From positions 1 to 37,346 of the forward strand of contig JAHDCI010000035.1 of the NCBI GenBank assembly GCA_020629955.1: 37,346 nucleotides of DNA. The letters run 5' to 3'. The notes beneath the pieces are model-generated. The model ran no database searches, had not been told where the DNA came from, and saw only the letters and a program-made list of their open reading frames with translations. Positions 15,380 through 24,555 of this stretch are shown here, piece after piece (the first letter of the stretch is position 1; every line of letters starts with the position of its first letter). The position numbers were made by a program, and so were the translations under genes. The DNA comes from Myxococcota bacterium (lineage in GTDB: Bacteria > Myxococcota_A > Polyangia > Polyangiales > Houyiibacteriaceae).

Positions 15380-18300
15380 TTGTCCATTCGCTTTCTCGCC
15401 CTACTCCTCTGCATTGGCCTGACGCTCAGCGCGTGCGGAGACGATGATGGTTCATCCGACAGCGGTCTGAGCGACAGCGGCTCGAGCGACGCGGCGGGGG
15501 AGGACGCCAGCGCGGACAGCGGTGCCGATTCGGGCGCCGACGCAGCCGGGCCAGACGCTGGAGGGGACGCCTCCGCCGAAGATGCCGGAGAGCTGGACGC
15601 CGGCCCCGACGAATGTCCGGAAGACGACTCGAAGCGAGTCCCAGGCGCGTGCGGTTGTGGCGTTCCCGATACCGATACGGACCTCGACGGACTCGCAGAT
15701 TGCGAAGACCCCGATCCCGAGGAAGCCTTCGCGACGCCGATGCTCGGAGAGGCCGGCTCTCGCGGGCCAATGGAGCTTCATTCGAAACGTCTCGCGGCCG
15801 GAGGCTGGGATGGCCGTCTTTACTTCGGCCTCATCAACCGGAATGTCGGAGGAGCGCTACAGACGACCTACACCGCAGAGCTGCTCCGGCCAGAGACCAT
15901 CCAGCGGGATGAAAACGGTCGCCCGCTCCTTGCCGAAGCTTTCGCTCCCCGCCTCGAGTTTGAAAACGACACCGCCGATCACGGCTTTCACGTCTCGTTC
16001 TGCGCCGACCAGCGCTACGCACAGAATCCGTATCCCTCCAACGCGGATGGTACCGCCAACCCGAACGGCGACCATGAGACCTACCGGCTCGGAATCGTGG
16101 GCATGGACAACGGTCCCGAAGACGAGCGGCTCAAGATGGGCTTCGGACACGTCGTTATCGCAAATCCGCGGAGCGAATCGGCGAGCATCGTACGCGCGCG
16201 TCTCGATGGGGCGCTCACCGAGATGCGAACGGGATCCGGCGCATTCCTCAATCACTATGAACCCTCGGTAACTCCAGACTGCCGGGTTGTGGTGTGGCAC
16301 GGCCGGGTGAACAACGACACGCGTTCCTCGGCGAGCGTCGCGATGTACTCCTACAACGAGACGTTTCGCGTGGGAGGCTGGTCGGCCCCTCGCTCGATCT
16401 CCGATATGCATTATGTGCACGGCGCCGGTGCGCCCAGCGAAACCATCGTCGCGGGCGTGCCCTTTTCGGAGCGTTATCCAGTCGCTGCCGAGCCGATGCG
16501 AAGCTACGACGGCTCGGTCATTCCGGAAGGTCAATACCTCGTCGGCCCCTACCCCTGGATTAGCTTCGACGGAAGCGAGATCTTTTTCCCTACATCGATC
16601 AACTTCGACGGTCCCGCGCGCTCCGCCGTCACGGCCGTTGGTCAGCGAACGGGCTGGGCCCTCCGGCACCTCGACGGAGCCATCAACCCGTCGCGTTCCA
16701 ACCTGGTCCCGGACGGGAACGCTGTCATTTTCGCAAACCAGCCACTTGGCGTCGAAGTCCGCAACGCGTACCAGGCGACCACGCTTGGCGATGGCCGCGG
16801 GATCTCGAACAACGGCTATCAGCGCTTGTTCATCATCCCGATCGGGTTGAGCCAATCGATGTGGACGAGCGAGGCGCTCAACGGACCGGATATCTTTCCA
16901 GAAACAAACCGCGCGGGGCGCTACGCGTTCTTGCTCTCGCATAGCGGCCGATACGCCGAGGTCGACCTTCATCAGGCGGAGGATGCTCACTACGTGGTTT
17001 ACCTTCCGATGAACGAGCAAATGCACCGCGACGCAGCCCTCAACGCACGAATCCTCGGCGGCGAGTTCACTCCCGCTCAACGTTGGGCGCAGCGCAGGAT
17101 CGCCCTCGCATTTGCGACCGACTCCACTCCCGACGTATCGGGCAGCCATCTTCATGCCGCACTTCGAGACGGCGCTGCATTTCCTTACGAACACAATGAC
17201 GCCGTTGGAACCTTTCAGGCCGCCGTCGATCGCTATCGCTCCGACGGGACTTCGCTCGGTGGCGCAGCCGTCGCGGGCGATCGCATACACGGAATCATCG
17301 GCAACGCCATCTACTTCCCCGGTGGCAGCTCCGTTCGCTCCACGCTGCCCGCAGCAGCTCAAACCCGCCTCAATCGTCCTCGCGGCATGAGCGCCCAGCT
17401 GTGGGTCAGGCGCACGCATGCAAGTGATTTTGACCTCATGAGGGTGGGCAACCTTTCGCTCAGAACCGCCGGCGGAATTGTCGAAGCGAGTGTTGGCGAA
17501 GCTCGAATTTCCGGCAGCGCACTTCCGATGGACGAGTGGACGCACCTCATGCTCGTCGTTCGAAGTGGGATCGCGACGCTCTATCAAAATGGCGAAGCCG
17601 TCGGCAGCGACGCAGGGATGTTCTCTGCGGGAGCGAGTCTCGTCGTCGGGCCGAGCGATAGCACCCTCGATGACACGCTCTGTTTGATCGACGAGGTGGC
17701 ACTCTCCGACCTGCCAAGGGAGGGCTGGGAGATTCAGGATGCAGCGCTCCGCGTGGTGCGCCGCTCTCCGGATGCCCCGGCGTGGGAAGGTGAACTCCCA
17801 GATGACCTTCAATCGCTCTCGACCGAGCTTCCGGTGGGGCACGGCTCTCCATCCAGCGCTCAGGTTGCGCTCGGAAGAGACCTCTTCTTCGACACCATTC
17901 TCTCGCGCGATGAAGAACACTCTTGCTCCACTTGCCATCAGCCGGCTCGCGCATTTACGGACGGCCTACCCCAGTCCATGGCCCTCGGAACAACTCCTCG
18001 AAACTCACCGGCGGTCATTAACCGGCTCTTCGCACAGCAGCAGTTTCTTGATGGACGCGCCGCGTCACTCGAAGCGCAAGCTCTTGAACCCCTCGACGAT
18101 CCGCTCGAACTTGGAATTGGCCTTGAGAACGCACTTGAGCGCCTCAACAGCGATGCGGAGTACCGCTCGCGATTCGAGGAAGCCTACGGGCTGGACGGCG
18201 CTCCGATCGGTCCAGCGCATCTCGCGGGCGCAATCGCATCTTACGAAAGGACATTGGTCTCAGCGGGCTCCCGTTTCGACAGCGGACACTTCACACCACT

Positions 18301-19000
18301 CGAGCTTCAAGGACGCGGTCTCTTCCTCGGACGGGCACGATGCTCAAGCTGTCATCGCGGCCCCAACCTGAGCGACGAGCTTTTCCACGCGATCGGCTTC
18401 GACGCACGCCTTTCGGAACACGAGGGACGCTTCGCCATCACCGGGCGCGAGAGCGACCTCGGGCGCTTCCGCACGCCGACTCTGCGCGAGGTCTCCCGCA
18501 CCGCCCCTTACTTCCATGACGGCAGCGCAGAGACGCTCGCGGACGTAATCGAGTTTTACAACGATGGCGGCGATGAGGTTCATCCGAACCGCGACTTTGC
18601 CATTCAACCTCTCGGTCTAAGCGAAGCGGAACAGCGCGCCCTGGTCGCATTCCTTGAAACACTCGAAGGCTCGACCTTAGAGGACGAATCCGGCGCAATC
18701 GTCGCTGCGCCGGATATCGGAGGAGCCGGCGCCCCTGGAGGCATCTGGGTCGTCGGAGTTCGACTTGAGGGCGCCTCCGCAGTACTTCGCAACGAAGCCG
18801 GCGACGAACTTGCGACCGTCGCAAACGAAGCGATGACCTATAGCGACTCCGTAACGCCTCCAGGATGGGCGGGCGTCTGGGAGCGGCTTACGTTCGCCCC
18901 TCCCGCGTCTGTCGAAAGCGCCCTCGACGCTGGTGATACGGTGTGGCTCGAGATTCAGCGTGAAGGCACTCGTTCAAGGCGTGCCCCGCTTCGGCGTTAG
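15380..19000 (+). CDS. Giant lipoprotein: unknown N-domain, LamG-like domain and di-haem peroxidase fused
   Basis: A 1206-residue lipoprotein. The TTG at 15380 is preferred over the TTG at 15368 because GAGG lies 6 bases before it and it yields MSIRFLALLLCIGLTLSACG with a clear lipobox. In order: a Ser/Asp/Ala/Gly linker; a calcium-type linker (CGCGVPDTDTDLDGLADCED); about 500 residues of unrecognised beta-rich sequence; a LamG/concanavalin-like domain (MSAQLWVRRTH, DEWTHLMLVVRSGIATLYQNG); a di-haem cytochrome c peroxidase/MauG domain; a short beta domain. Haem motifs are CSTCH at 849-853 and CSSCH at 988-992, and FRTPTLREVSRTAPYFHDG is the family signature. It would sit on the envelope and reduce peroxide or oxidise a partner. 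The fusion is unusual. Confidence 0.88.
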   Translation: MSIRFLALLLCIGLTLSACGDDDGSSDSGLSDSGSSDAAGEDASADSGADSGADAAGPDAGGDASAEDAGELDAGPDECPEDDSKRVPGACGCGVPDTDTDLDGLADCEDPDPEEAFATPMLGEAGSRGPMELHSKRLAAGGWDGRLYFGLINRNVGGALQTTYTAELLRPETIQRDENGRPLLAEAFAPRLEFENDTADHGFHVSFCADQRYAQNPYPSNADGTANPNGDHETYRLGIVGMDNGPEDERLKMGFGHVVIANPRSESASIVRARLDGALTEMRTGSGAFLNHYEPSVTPDCRVVVWHGRVNNDTRSSASVAMYSYNETFRVGGWSAPRSISDMHYVHGAGAPSETIVAGVPFSERYPVAAEPMRSYDGSVIPEGQYLVGPYPWISFDGSEIFFPTSINFDGPARSAVTAVGQRTGWALRHLDGAINPSRSNLVPDGNAVIFANQPLGVEVRNAYQATTLGDGRGISNNGYQRLFIIPIGLSQSMWTSEALNGPDIFPETNRAGRYAFLLSHSGRYAEVDLHQAEDAHYVVYLPMNEQMHRDAALNARILGGEFTPAQRWAQRRIALAFATDSTPDVSGSHLHAALRDGAAFPYEHNDAVGTFQAAVDRYRSDGTSLGGAAVAGDRIHGIIGNAIYFPGGSSVRSTLPAAAQTRLNRPRGMSAQLWVRRTHASDFDLMRVGNLSLRTAGGIVEASVGEARISGSALPMDEWTHLMLVVRSGIATLYQNGEAVGSDAGMFSAGASLVVGPSDSTLDDTLCLIDEVALSDLPREGWEIQDAALRVVRRSPDAPAWEGELPDDLQSLSTELPVGHGSPSSAQVALGRDLFFDTILSRDEEHSCSTCHQPARAFTDGLPQSMALGTTPRNSPAVINRLFAQQQFLDGRAASLEAQALEPLDDPLELGIGLENALERLNSDAEYRSRFEEAYGLDGAPIGPAHLAGAIASYERTLVSAGSRFDSGHFTPLELQGRGLFLGRARCSSCHRGPNLSDELFHAIGFDARLSEHEGRFAITGRESDLGRFRTPTLREVSRTAPYFHDGSAETLADVIEFYNDGGDEVHPNRDFAIQPLGLSEAEQRALVAFLETLEGSTLEDESGAIVAAPDIGGAGAPGGIWVVGVRLEGASAVLRNEAGDELATVANEAMTYSDSVTPPGWAGVWERLTFAPPASVESALDAGDTVWLEIQREGTRSRRAPLRR

Positions 19001-19033
19001 AGTTGCTGGCGTAACCGCTCCAAAGGAACTCCT

Positions 19034-19282
19034 ATGAAACCCGTGAGAACAAGCGAGTGCTATCACTGCCGGGGCACCGGAACGACCTGGCGGCCCCTCA
19101 TCGAGGGGCAGCTTGGGAGCACGGCAGTGCCCGAAATCGTCGAGGATTCTGTGCGTATTCTCGAACTTCAAGAGGAACGGTCGCGAGTCCTTCACTCGTC
19201 CTGCAGTGTTTGCGCCGGTTCGGGCAGGCTGGACGAAGAGGACCGCTTCTCGACAGGATTTCGGGTCTTCGAATCCGAATAA
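19034..19282 (+). CDS. Small double CxxCxGxG zinc-site protein
   Basis: An 82-residue protein with two Cys pairs, CYHCRGTG near the start and CSVCAGSG near the end. These match the CxxCxGxG repeat of the DnaJ zinc domain; two repeats can form one four-cysteine zinc site. There is no J domain and no signal peptide. AAGGAACTCCT before the ATG is a good ribosome site. It follows the large peroxidase lipoprotein by 33 bases in the same direction, so may be co-transcribed. Its function is unknown; a chaperone-like or metal-sensing role is only a guess. Confidence 0.75.
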   Translation: MKPVRTSECYHCRGTGTTWRPLIEGQLGSTAVPEIVEDSVRILELQEERSRVLHSSCSVCAGSGRLDEEDRFSTGFRVFESE

Positions 19283-19285
19283 GCG

Positions 19286-20122
19286 TTAGCTGGCTGGCGC
19301 GATTTCAACTCGCATCAAGAGCTCTTCGAGACGTTCAACAACGTCGGGAACGCCATCGGGGGCGAGCGCGTCCGAGAGCCTTCGGGCATGCGCCATCTCC
19401 AGGCGCCGCAGTTCACGGGCTGCCTCGACGCTCACACCGACATGTTCTTCCCAGTTCACAGGCGGCGTTGAAAAGGTGGAGTCCGAGAACACGCGCCGCT
19501 GCCGCTCGACAAGATGCTCGCCGATCGTCTCGTAACGAAACGCGGTGCCGGCGACGTTCTCGTCCGCGGCCGGGGCAGAGCCATCAACACGGACGATCCG
19601 CTGCGCCCCCCCGTACGAGGGCCCGCTCTGGGCGGAGTAGGCGTAGACCACGATATTGGTCGCGCGATGACGCAACACCCATTCCCAGCCCTCTCCTTCT
19701 TCCGGCTCTCTCTCGTCCTCGGCATGCCCCGTATCCACGAAACCGAAAAGCGTCGAAAGCCGGAAGCGAAAGTCGATAGGAGAGCGAGCGCGGGGGTCGT
19801 CGAGTGGGAAGAAGAGCGTCCGTGCGTAGAGCTTATGACCCGAAACTCGCGCACCTTGAAGAAGTTCGAACTCCGAACCTGCCTCGTCTCGCAAAGCGCG
19901 GAGTTCAACCTCATCCAGTGCCGTCCGGTGCGAGAACGTTCGCTCATAGTCGACGAGGGCATCCAGAGGAGTCACCGGGGGTCCTTCGGCAGAAGTTTCG
20001 CCGAGGCGCACTTCCGGAGCCTCGTCGTGGTCATGTGCAGGAGTTTCCGAAGACGGCGACGAACCACAAGCGGTGACGATCGCCGCCACTCCAGCCGCCC
20101 ACCGAATGGTTCCGTTCGCCAC
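19286..20122 (-). CDS. Unrecognised lipoprotein
   Basis: A 278-residue protein with a signal peptide ending IVTACGSS, so probably a lipoprotein. The GTG start at 20122 has AGGA about 7 bases upstream. A His/Asp/Glu-rich linker (HDHDEAPE) follows the Cys. The rest has no family I recognise; it includes SHRTALDEVELRALRDE, DFRFRLSTLFGFVD and a helical end with many Leu/Glu/Arg. It stops 3 bases from the converging small zinc-site gene. Confidence 0.75.
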   Translation of the reverse strand: MANGTIRWAAGVAAIVTACGSSPSSETPAHDHDEAPEVRLGETSAEGPPVTPLDALVDYERTFSHRTALDEVELRALRDEAGSEFELLQGARVSGHKLYARTLFFPLDDPRARSPIDFRFRLSTLFGFVDTGHAEDEREPEEGEGWEWVLRHRATNIVVYAYSAQSGPSYGGAQRIVRVDGSAPAADENVAGTAFRYETIGEHLVERQRRVFSDSTFSTPPVNWEEHVGVSVEAARELRRLEMAHARRLSDALAPDGVPDVVERLEELLMRVEIAPAS

Positions 20123-20157
20123 GATTCATCCTACGGCGGAGGGTGCGCCATGCTTCC

Positions 20158-22299
20158 CTATCGGAGTTCGAGAATAGGCCGGAGCCTCGACTCGGACGCA
20201 GCGAAGGTGACGTTCAGATCCTCACGGCGCACATAAATTTCGCCTTCGATTCCAGTCGGCGCGCCAACCAGAATCACAATATCACGAGGTTCTTCACCGC
20301 CCTCACCCCGGCGCAACTCGACGCGCGCCCGCGGCGGATTGAGCCCCTCGGATTCGAGTGCGGGACCGTATCGCACGGCGTAGCGCGCCGAGAGCCCTTC
20401 CATGGACTGGCCGAGCGCTTCACTCGCCTCGACCTCGAGTGCTTGATCATCCCGAAGAAAACGCTCTCCGTTATGCGTCAGCGCGATGGTCCCCGCTTCG
20501 TTGATCACGGTCATGCGATCGATGAAGAGCACGTCGGTATCGAGCTGGCGAAGCGACGCCAGAGGCCTCATCGCGCGGTCCACAAGGCTTCCGGAGACCG
20601 TGAAGACGGTGGGGTCTTCTCCGGCACGAGCGAAGCGTCGACGCGTTTCCTCACCGGGTACTTCGGCGCCGATTTCGACCCGCAGTTCGGTCCCGTCATC
20701 GAGTGTCGCAGAGACCCGCGTCGCGTCATCAAAGCCGTGCATTGGCGCGGCGCTATCCGCGACGAACTGATCGATGGTGAGTCGAGCAATCGCGCCCGCC
20801 AACTCGCGCGTGTTTTCGCGATCGGCCGCCATCTGAACCGGCTGCGTCACTTGCCATCGACCATCCTCCAGCGCGACCTCTTCCCGAACCGAGCCCCGCT
20901 GCACAACCAACTGTTGCACATCCGATGCCGAGTGTTCGTAGATACGTCGGGGGCGAAGGTGTATGGCGCTTGGGCGCATCAAGGACCAGAGCGCGGCGCC
21001 AAAACGGAACACTTCGCCGCCACGCTCCGCGTAGCACGAACCATCTCCGGTGAGCTCGCCTCCAAAAAGAACCAGCTCTTCGCGGCTGCCATCCGTTCGC
21101 TCGATACGGATCGTTCGCCCCCTCAAAGGCTCCGTCGCTTCTTCGCTACGGACACGAACATCGCTGGCTCGAGACCGACGGATGGCTTGGAGCCATTCTG
21201 CAAGCGCCCCCGCATCGACCTGCCCAGAGCGCGCATTCTCCCCACGCGTGAGCGTGTAACGGAAGACATCATCCTCTCCCTTTTGGACCGCGAGCGTTGC
21301 ACTCGCGTCACTGAGCTCAAGAGAGGCAAGCTCGAGATCGTTGGTCGTGACCGGGCGCATCTCTCGCCATGCATCGAGCCCCTCGATCATCGGATCGAAA
21401 CGGCTGGCGAGCACACACGCGGTTTCGGCCCCTTCTTCGTCAACGCGCATCTTGCGCTGAGTCGGATCGGAGCACAGTTCTCCGACCACGATTCGCACTT
21501 CGCGTGCTTCGTGAGCCGCCGTCGCGGGTACCTGCGCCGTCGCCTCAAGCCACGTCTCTCCAAGGCCTTCGTCGCCGAGGAAGCGTGATGCTTCAAGATC
21601 ATTCATGGCCTGGATCGCGGCTTCGACAGCGCTTGCGGAGAGGAGCACTTCTCCAGCTTTCCACGTGCTATTTTCTCGCCTCAGGTTCAGCGTCCCACCG
21701 ATCGCTTCGCCCCGAAGCTCGAGCCCTTCCGCGAGCACGACACCTTGGGTGAGAAGGCGCTTGGTTCGCCAATGACCAGGTTCGTGATCGAGAGCCTCAA
21801 AGACATCGACCCCAACGACATGCACCTGATCGCCCGCCATCATGTAGACACCGGATTCGGTCGGGTCCTCGTTCCCGAACGCGACGCGAACTTCTTCGCT
21901 GCCAACCTCGAACGTGGCGCGAACCCGAGGCGCTTCCAGTCCAAAGCGCTGAATATCTTCGTCGCTCACAGATTGCAAAGTTCGACGAGAGTGCGCGAAC
22001 TGAAGCGAAGAGAGCATCGAACCGATGGTGTCCGGATCGGCTTCGGCGTTAACCGGTGAGCGCATCTGCCAATCGCCGATTGGATCACTATCGTTTTGGC
22101 GTTCGCGGCGAAGTTCGATGCGCTGTCCTTCGCGAGAGATGCTGATGGCGTTTACGCGATTGCGGACAAAGCGTGGAAGCAGCTGCTCTCGGGTGTCCGC
22201 GAGTTCGCCCGAGGTCAGGCTGTGGCGTTCAACGAGAAGGATATACGCCGTAAGGCCCAGCGCGATGACGAGGAGGATGATGGTCGAGAGTCGGTTCAT
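20158..22299 (-). CDS. DUF4340-type envelope protein of a Gld-like ABC cluster
   Basis: A 713-residue protein beginning with one membrane anchor (MNRLSTIILLVIALGLTAYILL), followed by repeated beta-rich units of the DUF4340 type. Typical phrases are VNAISISREGQRIELRRE, GLEAPRVRATFEVGSEEVRVAFGNEDP and RVSATLDDGTELRVEIG. The ATG at 22299 has GGAGG upstream and is preferred over the longer frame. It follows the GldG-like gene by one base and closes the operon. DUF4340 proteins commonly accompany GldA/F/G-type ABC genes; their precise job is unknown. Confidence 0.85.
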   Translation of the reverse strand: MNRLSTIILLVIALGLTAYILLVERHSLTSGELADTREQLLPRFVRNRVNAISISREGQRIELRRERQNDSDPIGDWQMRSPVNAEADPDTIGSMLSSLQFAHSRRTLQSVSDEDIQRFGLEAPRVRATFEVGSEEVRVAFGNEDPTESGVYMMAGDQVHVVGVDVFEALDHEPGHWRTKRLLTQGVVLAEGLELRGEAIGGTLNLRRENSTWKAGEVLLSASAVEAAIQAMNDLEASRFLGDEGLGETWLEATAQVPATAAHEAREVRIVVGELCSDPTQRKMRVDEEGAETACVLASRFDPMIEGLDAWREMRPVTTNDLELASLELSDASATLAVQKGEDDVFRYTLTRGENARSGQVDAGALAEWLQAIRRSRASDVRVRSEEATEPLRGRTIRIERTDGSREELVLFGGELTGDGSCYAERGGEVFRFGAALWSLMRPSAIHLRPRRIYEHSASDVQQLVVQRGSVREEVALEDGRWQVTQPVQMAADRENTRELAGAIARLTIDQFVADSAAPMHGFDDATRVSATLDDGTELRVEIGAEVPGEETRRRFARAGEDPTVFTVSGSLVDRAMRPLASLRQLDTDVLFIDRMTVINEAGTIALTHNGERFLRDDQALEVEASEALGQSMEGLSARYAVRYGPALESEGLNPPRARVELRRGEGGEEPRDIVILVGAPTGIEGEIYVRREDLNVTFAASESRLRPILELR

Positions 22300-22300
22300 C

Positions 22301-23815
22301 TTATTGCCTCCGCGTCCAATAGACGTAAGCACCAAGAAGGAGGATCAAGAGCGGCAAGACGACGAAGAGCCGAAGCGCGACACTGCTAACATCCTCCTGG
22401 CTCATGCTCATCGAGCTCGCAGCGCTTGTGCGCGGCGGAATACTGATCAACGCGTCACGCTGGGTTAGCCAACCAACGCTCGACATCATGAGGTCGAAGT
22501 TCGCAAGCTGAGGCTCCATCAAAAGCCCGGGGTCGAGCCACTGAAGGTCGCCAATGACAACGATACGACCTGCCCGCGCCCCGGGCTCTTCGCCGACCGT
22601 TGCGGACTCTTTCGCAACCGCCACGGACACAGGGCCCGCAACATCTTCCGGACCCGCGCTCAAATCGGCATCCATCGTAAGGCCCGCGATATCGAGCTCG
22701 GCGAAACCTTGCTCGGAGGTGGTGAGGAGAGCGACGGCGCTGCTGCCCTCTTCGATTCGAACGCTCCTTGAACCGGAGACGGCAACGCCGCCACCGCGTC
22801 GGCGAACGGCGTCGGTCAGCGGGTGTTCTTCGACGCTGACGCGGAAAAGGTCTGCCGGGCTCTGACCGAGCACGTTCGAGAAATCCATCTCGAAGACGAT
22901 GCTCGGGTCGAGGAGAATACCGAAATCGGCGAGCGGTCCTTCGAAACCCGTCGGAGCAACAGCGTCTCGCTCAAGCACCGGATCGAGCGCGAGAAGCACG
23001 TTGCCACCCGTGCGAACGTAGTCGATGAGCGCTTGCGCTTCCGCTTCCGCGTATGCGCGTTGCGGACCGAGGACAAACACTGCGTTGCAGCTATCGGGAA
23101 CTTCCGAAAGACCCACCGCCGGCAGGTCCTCGATGTTCATATTCTCCCGCTCGAGCTCTTGACGCATCACGTATGCGGCGCGCTCCCCTGTGGGCGCGAG
23201 CTCCCCTCGACCCGATGCGAAGCAAATCGTCGTGGATTCGCCCGAAAGGACCTGAACGATACCGCCGGTGAGCGCCCGTTCGGTGGTCACGTCGATCACG
23301 GTTTCGCCTTCAGCCGTCGCCGGGGCGACCAGGTTCTCGCGCGAAATCTTCCAGGTTCGATCCCCGCTCACGATGACCATCGCGACTTCGGCGAGGTTTT
23401 CTCCCGCTTGGCCAATACCGACCGCGACGCCGTATTGGGCAGCTAGTGCGCGCGCCTCCGTGGGCTCTCGGTCCGGATCGACGTGACGGACATGAAGGCG
23501 AGTCGAGTGTGATCGGTAGCGCTGAAGGAGCTCATCGACATCCGGGAAGAGTTCTTCGCTCTCGCCAAGGAATAGGATCAACTCAACGTCTTGCTCGAGC
23601 GCTTGAAGTTCCTCGACGGTGCGCTCCGAGAGCGTGAAACGTTCATCGGAGGTCCAATCGGAGCGTTCATAGTGACGGAACGCGAGGTAGTTCAGCTGAA
23701 AGACGATCAGCGTAAGCAGCATGCAGCCAAGCCAGACGTGGAGCCTGCGTTCGGCCTGCGCCGCCTCCTGCTCGTACTGCTTTTCTTCGGTCGGTTTGGG
23801 TTGAAGCTCGCTCAT
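22301..23815 (-). CDS. GldG-like ABC transporter auxiliary protein
   Basis: A 504-residue protein with a membrane helix at about 27-46 (VWLGCMLLTLIVFQLNYLAF), a large extracytoplasmic region and a C-terminal helix (LRLFVVLPLLILLLGAYVYW). The body shows the GldG/IFT52-like features: DVELILFLGESEELFPDVDELLQRY, VRHVDPDREP, and TGGNVLLALDP. In Bacteroidetes GldG works with GldA and GldF in gliding; outside that phylum the role is unclear. The start overlaps the permease stop in ATGA, so translation is coupled. Confidence 0.88.
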   Translation of the reverse strand: MSELQPKPTEEKQYEQEAAQAERRLHVWLGCMLLTLIVFQLNYLAFRHYERSDWTSDERFTLSERTVEELQALEQDVELILFLGESEELFPDVDELLQRYRSHSTRLHVRHVDPDREPTEARALAAQYGVAVGIGQAGENLAEVAMVIVSGDRTWKISRENLVAPATAEGETVIDVTTERALTGGIVQVLSGESTTICFASGRGELAPTGERAAYVMRQELERENMNIEDLPAVGLSEVPDSCNAVFVLGPQRAYAEAEAQALIDYVRTGGNVLLALDPVLERDAVAPTGFEGPLADFGILLDPSIVFEMDFSNVLGQSPADLFRVSVEEHPLTDAVRRRGGGVAVSGSRSVRIEEGSSAVALLTTSEQGFAELDIAGLTMDADLSAGPEDVAGPVSVAVAKESATVGEEPGARAGRIVVIGDLQWLDPGLLMEPQLANFDLMMSSVGWLTQRDALISIPPRTSAASSMSMSQEDVSSVALRLFVVLPLLILLLGAYVYWTRRQ

Positions 23816-24555
23816 CCTCGAAGCCTCCGGAACGCCAAGACTTGGGTGGTGAGAACAAAGGCGAGCGCGGACATCGTCACCTGAAATACGAGGTAGCGTG
23901 TATCCACAATGCCTCGCGCGAAGTCACTCATGTGGGTCCACACGCTGACGTAGCTGAGGATCTCACGGCCTTCGCCCTGGTAGACGAACTGGCCGATGCC
24001 AGCGACGAAGAAAAGCCCGTGCACCAAAAAACAGAGAATCGCGGCCACGATTTGTGTTGGCGCGAGCGCGCTCATCAGCATGCCCCAGCTCATATAGAAG
24101 AGCCCGATACCGAAAATTCCGAGGTAACTTGCCGCGACGGCGCCCGCATCGATGCTGCCGTAGCGAGTCACGATCCAGACGTAGAAGAGCGAAGGGATCC
24201 ACAGCGCGATCCAGAAAAACATCGCCGCAAGGAATTTGCCGGTGGTGATCGCCCACTCGCCGACCGGGGCGGTCAGCAGAGGCTCAAGGGTGCCGGTTGC
24301 GCGCTCTTGGGCGAAGAGCCGCATCGTCATCACGGGAGCGAAAACGAGAACGGGCAGCCAAAAGAGAACCGTTCCACCGAAGAAGAGCGTGAGCGGATTA
24401 TCGCTACCGCCCACGGAATCCTGAGAGGCGGAGAAACTCATCAAAAGGTAGAAGCTCAGCCCGGTGACGTAGACCCAGGCGAGAAGGACGACGTAGGCCG
24501 TTGGGGACGAAAAATACGCTCGAACCTCACGTTTGGCGATGGCGATGGCGCTCAT
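23812..24555 (-). CDS. ABC-2 type permease (GldF-like)
   Basis: A 247-residue membrane protein with about six hydrophobic segments. It begins MSAIAIAKREVRAYFSSPTAYVVLLAWVY with the cytoplasmic N-helix typical of ABC-2 permeases. The phrase MTMRLFAQERATGTLEPLLTAPVGEWAITTGKF is characteristic of the GldF/NosY group. It forms the membrane part of a transporter with the ATPase just upstream (4-base overlap) and the GldG-like protein downstream (4-base overlap). The substrate is not known. Confidence 0.93.
   Translation of the reverse strand: MSAIAIAKREVRAYFSSPTAYVVLLAWVYVTGLSFYLLMSFSASQDSVGGSDNPLTLFFGGTVLFWLPVLVFAPVMTMRLFAQERATGTLEPLLTAPVGEWAITTGKFLAAMFFWIALWIPSLFYVWIVTRYGSIDAGAVAASYLGIFGIGLFYMSWGMLMSALAPTQIVAAILCFLVHGLFFVAGIGQFVYQGEGREILSYVSVWTHMSDFARGIVDTRYLVFQVTMSALAFVLTTQVLAFRRLRG

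Noticed and set aside
15857-17938. A 693-residue open frame on the minus strand
   Set aside because: It lies wholly antisense to the giant lipoprotein gene, whose haem and LamG motifs are clear, and its own translation shows no family features.
20143-21588. A 481-residue open frame on the plus strand
   Set aside because: It is antisense to the DUF4340-type gene, and the high GC content keeps frames open by chance. No start signal or motif is visible.
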